Source of the DNA: Trachythela sp. YZ-2020
Lineage: Eukaryota; Cnidaria; Anthozoa; Malacalcyonacea; Clavulariidae
NCBI GenBank assembly: GCA_016169945.1
Contig: JADLSH010000312.1
Location: forward strand, 1 to 64,000
Length of the DNA stretch: 64,000 nt
Reading direction: 5' to 3'
Position numbers and translations under genes: made by a program. Under the pieces are notes generated by a model that had not been told where the DNA came from, made no database searches, and saw only the letters and a program-made list of their open reading frames with translations. Every line of letters begins with the position of its first letter. Position 1 is the first letter of the stretch. This document shows positions 55,311 through 64,000 of the stretch, piece after piece.

Positions 55311-57835
55311 GTCAAAAGTGAAGCCGGAAGTCCAGTGGCCGATCAGTGCCGCCCGATTCTGAGGCCCTACTTTTTTATAGATAGTATTACAGCATCCGAT
55401 CCTAGTTTTTTCGCTTTTTTTGCCATTTAAACGTTTCTGGCCGGGCCAGTTTCACTATCACAAAGATAGAAGCACACGAGAAGAAATTTGAGGAAAATAT
55501 GTGGAGTATTATGGCTTTATAACGCCGTGAAACTGGATTTACAAGTTTGAAGGAGTACACAGCCACATGTTAGTGATGTTTTGTTTTTAATATTAACACA
55601 AGGTCGTTTTGAAACAGATGGATGATATTTCTCAATTCAAAATTTACTCAAAATATAGAATTACTGCTCCTGGACGAAGATACTGAAGGAATTTGATGAA
55701 ATGAACCAGCTCAGATGCAGTATGAACAAAAGCGTGAATGTGGTAAGTTTTTAAAATAGGAATTAGGAACAGTTTTACACTAGTTCAATATTCACGCACT
55801 GAAATGAACACATATTAGTTAATAATCTAACAAAATTTCCAATATTATTCAACAATCAAATATACTTGAATACTTGATATTATAGTAATTGTAATTAATA
55901 TAGTAGTAATTACATGATTGGTGGTGAAAGAAAGAGAAGTTTTTCTTCAAGTGTTGTGTGGCTTCTTCATTTTTTTGTCCTGGGAGTGCAATTTTTTGTA
56001 TAATTGTCTTAAACTGTTGTGGCATGCATATGATTGTCTGTTTAGTTCCAATCATAACCATGATTAAGTTATGACAGGAACCGCAAAAGATGCATGATGG
56101 GAAGGAAATGTTTTGTACAGAATTTTAGAGTGTCTGACAGCCCAACCCAAGCATGCTATGTCTCATGGCCTGTTTATATGACCCGTCTAGGCGGGACACG
56201 ACGTTTTCATCCCTCCTAGCCGGGAAACTTGCCTGGCCATGGGATGGCGTGTTTGTATTGACAAAGATATTGCCGGGATGAAGCCAGTTAATACTTCACA
56301 TCATGCTATGCATGCTCAGAAGGCAAGGTCAATGAAAGGTCATCGCATATGGGATTGTTTGCATTTAAGTGTTTATATGGGAATTTTTCATCCCGCCTAC
56401 AACAGATGCCGGGATCCCAGCTAGGCAGGATGGAAGCAGGATCATATAAACACTCAGTTGAGTTTATATTGCAAGCGGGATCTCGGCCACTGTCCTGTCT
56501 CGCCTAGCCGGGATCATATAAACAGGCGATCAGTTCAAGAACAAATTTACAGCCAGTTTTTTCCGTCTTATTTTGCAGGCTCATCAATGCAGTCAGACCG
56601 GTGTGCTCAGAACAATTGCACGTCACTTGCGAAGCTGAAAGACTTTCCGACAAGTTAATAATTTGGATATTGACCAATGTCCTTGATATTTGTTTGTTGT
56701 TGACACAGTAGTTTTAAATTTCAAACACTTGAACGAAAAAATAAATATAGCAATAGCACCACATTATGACCATTTTAACGGTACTAATGTTTTGCATTTT
56801 CCAAATGTTGTAGCTTTAAATGCAAAAAATTCCATATAAGGCTAGGCGGGATGACCTTTCATTGACCTTGCCTTCTGATCATGCGTAGTATGAGGTGAAG
56901 TAACCTGGTTTCATCCCGGCAATTTTTTTGTCCATGCAAACAGGAGGGTCTCTTTGTCCCGGTTAGGAGGGATGAAACGTCCTGTCCCGCCTAGGCGGGA
57001 TTATATTAATAGGCCCTGAGACATAGCATGCCAGAGTTGGGCTGTCAGACACCCAATAATTGTGTACAAAACATTTCCAATCATGCATCTTTTGCTGTTC
57101 CTGTACGTCATAACTTAATCATGGTTATGGTTGGAATTAAACAGACAATCATATGCATGCCACAACAGTTTAAGACAATTATACACAAAATTGCACTCCC
57201 AGGACAAAAAATGAAAAAGCCACACAACACTTGAAGAAAAACTTCTCTTTCTTTGACCACCAATCATATAATTACTACTATGTTAGTTACAATTACTATA
57301 TATCAAGTATTCAAGTATATTTGATTGTTGAATAATATTGGAAATTTTGTTAGGTTATTAACTTAATATGTATTCATTTCAGTGCGTGAATATTGAACCA
57401 GTGTAGCACTGTTCCTAATTCCTATTTTAAAAACTTACCACATTCACCCTTTTGTTCATACTGCAGCTGAGCTGGTTCATTTCATCAAATTCCTTGAGTG
57501 CCTTCGTCCAGTAGCCGTATTAAATTCTATATTTTGAATGGATTTTGAATTGAAATATCATAAACAAAACATCGCTAACATGTGGCTGTTCACTCCTTGG
57601 AACTTGTAAATCCAGTTTCACGGCGTTATAAAGCCATAATACTCCAAATTTTTTGCTCAAAATTATTCTCGTATGCTTCTATCTTTGTGATAGTAAAACT
57701 GTCCCTGCCAGAAACGTTTAAAAGACAAAAAATGCGAAAAAACTAAGATTCTGTAATACTATCTATAATAAAGTAGGGCCTCAGAATCGTGTGGCGGCAC
57801 AGATCAGTCGCTTGACTTCCAGCTTCACTTTTGAC
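55311..57835. repeat. Palindrome P3 (2.5 kb)
   Basis: Arms 55311-56345 and 56848-57835 around a spacer of about 500 bp. Matching landmarks: GTCAAAAGTGAAGC at both outer ends, GATTCTGAGGCCCTAC, TTATGGCTTTATAACGCCGTG, and a mirrored frame ('IICMPQQFKTI') at 55849-56061 minus and 57028-57234 plus. The inner arms carry GC-rich CCCGCCTAGGCGGGA motifs and ATATAAACA units. Arms are clearly diverged. It may be a long-TIR transposon rather than a segmental palindrome; no target duplication was found. Confidence 0.8.
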
Positions 57836-57899
57836 AATAGAAATCACTGATCTGAGAGGACACTGGATAGAGCAACCTTGCCTATCAAACTTGAAGCCA

Positions 57900-58379
57900 G
57901 TTTTCGACGTGCAAATTTACTTCCGGAGCCCCAAAGAAGCGTGAATCAATATGGCGTTCTATTGGGAAATATATTTTCGAAGCCGATATCTCGCAATTAC
58001 TAGCAATTCACAATGGCTATACAAGCTTATTCACACTAATTTTGAAAGAACACAATGTGACTATAGTTTTGTAGCAAGAAATTTTAAGATTACGCTTATA
58101 CATCGCCGTAACATTGGTTTCAAGAGTGCCATATTCTGTGTCCATTATGGCAACTGTGACGATATCGTGACTTCACGTACGTTCTGGAATTTTGCCTTGT
58201 AAATACGACATCATGATACGATCTACTACAGAACATTTTAAGCAAACGGTAAGAATCGCCTGTTGACATTCGATATTTATTAAAACAAACGGGAGCTTAC
58301 TAGTATATATTTAAAATATTGAAGATACAGTTTTTATCTTAGGAAATTTTCCTTTGCAGACGCGTTATGCGCTGTTGGT
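57900..58379. other. No gene recognised
   Basis: Unique AT-rich sequence between P3 and the gypsy remnant. An 83-codon frame at 57951-58202 has no family signal. Confidence 0.5.
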
Positions 58380-60064
58380 AAAAAAATGAAGCGAAAATCG
58401 ATCAATATCATATGACCCTTACTGGACTTCTAGGGAGAACAGCTTAGAACTGATAGAGCTATCCAGTATAAATATAGCTAGTTTAGGTTTCCTCCTGTAG
58501 TAACACTGGATCAATAAGAGGAAGTTTTTATCTTTTTCGCTCCGTTCCGTATTTGTCGTATTTGTACTGCCATTACCTCGCGATGATTCTTCAACAGCTG
58601 ATGATGATGGATTTCTCTTTTTTGGTATTGTTTTACATGAGTTGTGTTCCGTTTATACTGAATACCCTCTGCTGACTCAATCAGGACACTGTTACAGTGT
58701 TTATCGATCGCCTCATACGGTTCGCTTTCAAATGCTGTAGTCCACTTATTTACGCGAGGCTGTTTCGACAAAACTTTGTCTCCTTCGGATAAATTGTTTC
58801 CTTTGTGCTTCGTCTTTTATCCGCGTATCCTTTCATTTCTTCCTTCTTCTCTCGATCTTGATCTTGCATTTCTTTATCTAACCGAACCTCTTCTCTCAAT
58901 TCTGGCAATTTGGTTCTCAGTTTTTTTCGGAACATCAATTCAGTAGGACACACACCTGTCGTTGGATGACGTGTGTTTCGGTATACAATCAAGTATGTTT
59001 GCACCGCTTTCTTCCAATCTTGTCCTTCGACTTGTGCTATTCGCATCCTCTTAAGCAAGGATCTATTCTGGTGTTCAATCTCACCGTTCCTTCGGGCCAT
59101 AACGGCGTTATCTTCCGGTGTTCAATGCCGTTCTCTTTTAGGAATGATTCAAACATCTCTGCGATGAAATGAGGCCTATTGTCGCTTGCCATTGTCCATG
59201 GTCATTCATGAGTTGCAAACATTCTTTCTATGCTTCTGGTTGCAACATCAGCTGCACTTTTTTTCGAAATGGACTCCTCTACGTATCTGTAATAATCTGT
59301 TGCGGCAAAAACATAGTCTCCCAATGGAAATGGACCCATGACATCAATTGCAATGTCTTGTCATGGTCTAAGCGGTACTTCTGTCATTCGGAATAGCTCC
59401 GGACAAGTTCCAGGCCACCAGACTTTTGTACGCAATCGTTGTTACATCTTGAGAATCATTTGGTGACCTTCGTGACCTGATTCAATTACTCTTGCTCTGA
59501 GACTTTTGCGGTACGACAATCCGCGTACCCCTTAATACAATATATTCGACAATACATAGTTCATTACGAACTGGTTTGTAACTGGCTCATTTAGGACTGT
59601 CCCAATTTCGTGTCTCGATAACACTGACGAACAATTACCAATACTTCGTCATTAGCAGATGCTTCTTCAATTTCTCTGGTACTCATGGCTCTCGGAATTG
59701 CTGTTTTGGCAACAAAACTGACGTAATCTTCTGCTACGTTGCTCGGTTTAGTTTCTCCGATCTTTGTAAGTCGTGACAATGAATCTGAACGTCCCGACAA
59801 CTACTTTACCGCAAACGAATAAGGTTGCAGCCCCAAAACCCATCTCTCGATCCTGGCTAATGGTTTCGAACGAGCTGAGTAGATACATTCCAAACCTTTA
59901 TGGTCGGTCCATAAGACAATGAAAGAAATGGTGTACTGCAAGAAAGAGTTAACTCTCTTATCCGCGAGAACCAGCTTAAAAGCGGTAAAATAAGAAAATA
60001 AGAACCAAAACTGTGGGTAAAAAAGATGGTGGTCATTAGTCAACAATATAACAGGGCGTGCCAA
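58380..60064 (-). mobile_element. Ty3/gypsy retrotransposon remnant (RNase H, integrase, part of 3' LTR)
   Basis: Minus strand, high to low. RNase H end with 'LWTDHKGLECIYSARSKPLA' (59930-59860). The integrase core survives in pieces ('ASDNRPHFIAEMFESFL', about 59195-59145). The integrase tail has 'GEIEHQNRSLLKRMRIAQVE' and 'KLRTKLPEL' (59090-58900). A GPY/F-type end has 'WTTAFESEPYEAIDKH' and 'GIQYKRNTTHVKQY' (58745-58620). A 3' LTR start TGTTACTACAGGAGG follows at 58505, with a TATATTTATA box near 58475. Protease, RT and 5' LTR are missing. Stops break the integrase core, so it is inactive. Confidence 0.85.
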
Positions 60065-60099
60065 TGGTGAGGTACCCTTAAGTTCTATCTTTGACCCAA

Positions 60100-61160
60100 A
60101 GGAAATGAACGAATAATTTCAAAGTATAAACACGGATAATGACTACTCCTCTACCCGTTCATATTCCTAGTGGCACAAAAATTCCTGAATTATCGGTCCA
60201 TACTGTTTGCAAATTATTACTGAATCAGAAGCGAACAGCCTCAGGACCAGATGACTTACCTTATTGGTTCTGGAACAACTATGCACACGATATCGCGCCT
60301 GTAGTAACTACCATCTTCAATAGCTCAATTAAGGTTGGTGTTGTTCCAGACATTTGAAAATTGGCAAATATTTTACCACTCCCAAAGGAAAATCCTCTAA
60401 CTAAAACTAACCAACTCCGACCTATTTCATTGACTAATATAATAATGCGCCTTTTTGAAAGAGAAATTTATAAAACTGAATTAACTCAACCCGTGGAAAT
60501 TTTATTCACAAAGATCAATATTCTTATAAAAAGGGTTACAATTCCACAATGGCACTAATAAAAGCCCAACACACTTGGTTGGAATGGCTGGATGGAGACG
60601 CCAGGATGGTCAGAGTTTTTTCGTTTGACTTCAGCAAAGCTTTCGACACTGTACCGCACGAGATTTTATGTAACAAGCTAAGATACTACTTATAAACCCT
60701 TACTGTATATTATAAACTGGGTTATTAATTTTTTGACAAATAGACACCAACGAGTTGTTGTCGATGGCATAAAAACAGAGTATTTACCTATAAATCGTGG
60801 GATCCCTCAAGGAACAGTATTGGGAACAATCTTGTTGGGGTCTCAAAGACATAAGACCTGTCTCACCTTCTAACCTAATCGTCAAATTTGCAGATGATAT
60901 TACTTTAGGGGTCAAAGTTGGCACTTCGGTAATAGAAACTAAAAATATTAGCAACTGGGCGGATACTAACCGTATGAAACTGAACTATAAGAAGACATGG
61001 GAGATGGTTATACACGGTAAAATATCATGTCCACTTCCTGAGCCGTTACCTACGATATCTCGTAAAAGCTGGTTAAAAATTCTTGGGGTAACGTTCCAAG
61101 AGACCTACAACATTTCTAACCAGTCTTGTTCGTATGAAATTGGAAAAGTTAATAATTAAC
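60100..61160 (+). mobile_element. LINE reverse transcriptase remnant
   Basis: 'KRTASGPDDLPYWFW' (60235), 'QLRPISLTNIIMRLFE' (60415), motif A 'SFDFSKAFDTVPHEIL' (60627-60672), 'GIPQGTVLG' (60795) and the catalytic 'KFADDITLG' (60885-60912), then 'LKILGVTF' (61075). Closest in style to the LINE at 24424-27860. Frames change several times. It abuts the gypsy remnant, which is on the opposite strand. Confidence 0.83.
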
Positions 61161-62322
61161 AGAATATATGTGCGTTTGGGTATAGCATCTTTAATTCCCT
61201 AAGGTTTATTGTGTTTTTAACTTTTATCAATTACGCCCAAAACTATTGAATTATTTAATGTGGTCTGGTAGTCAAATCAGACTATTTCGGTTTAATTATC
61301 TTACATTTAGGGATAGTTTATCGCATAGCAATAGACTTCCGGTTATTATTCGTATACGAGCAATGGATCGGTCAACTGCTAAATTGGGTACTCAAACCAA
61401 ACAAGCGCTTAGTTGAACACGAGTAGTTAATGCGACAGCGTACATCTATCTAGAGCAGAATTCTCAGATAGAATTGTCTCCCCATGACTCTCGTACCGCC
61501 CATGAAGGATCACTCAGATGGTAGTATATTTGGAGGTACCTACGAAAGGTAGGTTGTCACTTGGACATAGCTATAACTTCGACACTACGTTTATGTGGCA
61601 AGTTATCAGAAAGTTCGTGGATAGTAAATAGGATTGTAAACAACCATCCATTATACATTGTTTTGGGCATCAAACAACGCGTCACGGGTGGTTGAACTGA
61701 TATGGTCATCACCATGGTGATGTAAGTCTTTGGTGCCTTTTGGATATATTTTATGTGCAATTTATTCGAATCCTAGAAAATCAACGCAAAGAATTGAGAG
61801 CATGTAATTCATGTTTTTCTAAACTTATTATCAACAATTCTACCTCCTCTTGGGTCAAACCAACGTTAATTGTATGCCCAAGCGATGCTAATAAGATTTT
61901 CCGGAATAGACGATTGCCGTCAAAGTAGCATCGGTTGACACATCGGTTGACACATCGGTTGACAATATATAAAAATGAAATAACGAGCCACTGAAATGCT
62001 TTTAAAACAGAACAAGGCTGAGAATAATATGTTGAGAATATCTAACAATGTGTTTGCTAGTCATTAAAGAGTTTAATTGTGATTAAGCCAAGTTTAGGAG
62101 CGGTTGACACTTTTTTATTCCCGAGCCGGCGCGAAGCGCCGTGCGAGGGTACTAATTGCGCTCGGATATTTACATCCGGGTATGTGAAAAATTGTGGAAT
62201 GCAAAATCGTTCGCCAATTTTTTTTTTCATGGACGGGACGGGACTCGACCTTTTCGTAAGTTATGCGCATGCGCAAGTTCAAGCCGAGAGAAGACTTCCA
62301 TTTTGCAAACTTTTTCAAAAAT
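61161..62322. other. No gene recognised; contains a 12-bp tandem triplet
   Basis: 61190-61900 may be further decayed LINE or other transposon sequence, but no motif is convincing. CATCGGTTGACA is repeated three times at 61929-61964, with GGTTGACAC again at 62102. 62120-62160 holds a GC-rich CGGCGCGAAGCGCCG hairpin. Confidence 0.5.
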
Positions 62323-64000
62323 AGTTTTGTGAACGTCTAAGGTTGAATGTTACAGTAAATCAAAGCTAAAAGAGTACATAATAGCATACCCACTTTATAT
62401 AGTTGGGCAATTGATAATGTTATAGTTAAAAACAAAATAACAATATTTTGTACAAATTACCATGTTACAATGCGTGTTACCATGGTTACACTGGTCGACT
62501 TAGTACTTCATGTTACAATAACTTTTGGGGAGAAAATTGTTTGGTTCAAATGGGCGAGGGGAATCTGCATGCATGTATTTCTAATTTTATCATAATATCT
62601 AATTAGCACAAAACATGTAAAAGATGCCCCTCTTAGTTCATCTTAATTTTGTCTTACTATTTGTTATATTCCTAAAGCAAATTTCAAGTTCTTTATATAT
62701 CTTTATTTAATACTAAATAATTCACCCAAATTGCTTTGGTTTACACAGCTTTTTGGCTGATTTCACAAACTGTCAAGTTTTAATGCAACACACGCAAATA
62801 TTTTCATTTTTTACCGCGATGTGCAATTATTTGCTTAGCGGTGTGGGTTTTACCTAAAACTTAGCAAACTTCTTCTAATTCTTTAATTATATGTACATTC
62901 CTTAAACCAATACCGCAATACCGCACCTGATTGGTCGGTTTTGTTTCTCGTTTCAGCAACGGGTTGGCAACTGACCTTGTAGTAAAAATATCCAATATAT
63001 TTCAATGTCGACATTTGTATGACAAGTGCGAGTCCATTTTGAAATTTCTGCAGTCTATTGTTTTGTCGGTGTAGAAACTCAAAGAAAATATTGAAATTGT
63101 TGTTTCTAAATATTGGGTAAATTACAGCTATATTCGTAAATTACTCAACCCAAATACTTAAAATACCTTTATACTAATGCATGGAAATAAATCTGGTGAA
63201 AACTTGCAAAGTAAATAAAAGAAAGACTCAACGTTTGGACATTATATAATATAATTTAATTTTAATCGCTAGTACTGTACACTTGCTACTCCATTGCTAA
63301 TGTGAGTAAAACAGGAATGACCAATCATGTGATATTTGGCCGTAGAGTGATCTTTAAGGCTGTTTTCCAGTCATGCGTTTTTTATACGTACATACACGCG
63401 CGGAAAAGTTTAATTAAAGTTTGTAATATTTTACAAATAAGTTAACAAATGCATTCTAAAACTTACGGAACACTAAATTCTGTACATTTATTCATTTGGT
63501 TATTTCATAAGTTACATTTAAATGGTTTAATCTTATCCGTACGTGTACGTGCGAACGAAAAACGCGTAAATGGAAAGCAGCCTTTAATTTGAACGTTGTA
63601 TATTTATCACCTTACAATTGAGTATATGTTCAGCAATGTTAGTTGAATAAAGAAAACAATCGTTATTGCTGTTTCATTCGAAGTTTCCTTTGCAGAATAC
63701 ATAGCACTATTCTTTTCCAACAAATAATTCTAGTATTTAAATCGAAGTTGTTTTGCCCAAATCATAGGTATTGAGTTATTAAAATCACTTGAAAATGTTT
63801 ATTGGATTTTGGGCAGGTAATTAAACTTTTTTAATTATTTTTTTATGAAATACATGCCGCATAATTTCAATTTAATAACATTTGCTTGTTGCAATTTTTC
63901 CTGCATGTACTCTTGTCAACTTGAAACATCCTCTGTACTGATTTATTTTAATAAGTTAATAAATTTACAATTTCTGCAAAGCACATGGGTTTGGTATATG
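62323..64000 (+). repeat. Third, direct copy of the P2 core
   Basis: Starts TTTTGTGAACGTCTAAGGTT and follows 38095-40020 to the window end in the same orientation, lacking the 225-bp LINE tail found at 38765-38988. Landmarks include ATAGTTGGGCAATTGATAAT, GCTTAGCGGTGTGGGTTTTA and GTATGACAAGTGCGAGTCC. It continues beyond the window. It shows that the sequence forming P2 is a dispersed or segmentally repeated unit. Confidence 0.85.

Overview
This is AT-rich eukaryotic DNA from an animal, most likely a cnidarian or another early-branching marine invertebrate. Evidence seen: short exons with GT/AG introns and AATAAA signals, very small secreted-peptide genes, and a crowd of decayed animal-type LINEs (CR1/L2-like endonuclease-RT). 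The taxon is an inference from family resemblance; no rRNA or mitochondrial marker is present. Few host genes exist here: one secreted von Willebrand factor A protein (four exons, 12.35-20.70 kb) and two mirrored copies of an eight-cysteine secreted peptide gene (29.3-30.2 kb minus, 53.5-54.2 kb plus). Almost everything else is mobile or repeated DNA.

Layout. 1-6.6 kb: palindrome P1, nearly identical arms (left arm runs off the window) around a 1.2 kb spacer; the arms carry a LINE 3' end and a 'TTAACGTAAGC...GTGTCC' minisatellite, and the left arm alone carries a 277-bp TIR element. 6.6-11.4 kb: a second LINE + minisatellite module with nested LINEs. 11.4-20.9 kb: the vWA gene, its introns loaded with LINEs and a hairpin MITE. 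21-28.9 kb: hairpin repeat, two abutting LINEs (one split by a 736-bp element with 9-bp TSD), a microsatellite and a head-to-head pair of tRNA-derived SINEs. 29.2-54.4 kb: palindrome P2, centre near 38.2 kb, with the peptide gene near the outer end of each arm. 55.3-57.8 kb: palindrome P3. 58.4-60.1 kb: Ty3/gypsy remnant (minus). 60.1-61.2 kb: LINE RT. 62.3-64.0 kb: a third, direct copy of the P2 core.

The main discovery candidate lies in the right arm of P2: an 11.3-kb transposon (41678-53001) bounded by the terminus GGGTAGGGATAAAGGGCGG in inverted orientation and a 9-bp target duplication (CTGTCAAGT / CTGTCAGGT). The matching place in the left arm (about 30.70 kb) is the empty site. Its TIRs are built from 13-bp minisatellites (GGATGGCGGATGC). 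Inside, all on the minus strand, are a frameshifted Mutator-like (MULE) transposase gene with SWIM zinc finger, acidic exons, and a protein-kinase gene. This reads as a giant MULE that carries a kinase as cargo.

Because P1 and P2 are inverted duplications, each arm serves as the pre-insertion control for the other. This gives unusually clean boundaries and TSDs for several elements (1237-1513, 31036-33513, 35265-35825, 41678-53001). Single-base frameshifts are common in the transposon genes; they may be real decay or residual assembly error, while the vWA and peptide genes read cleanly.
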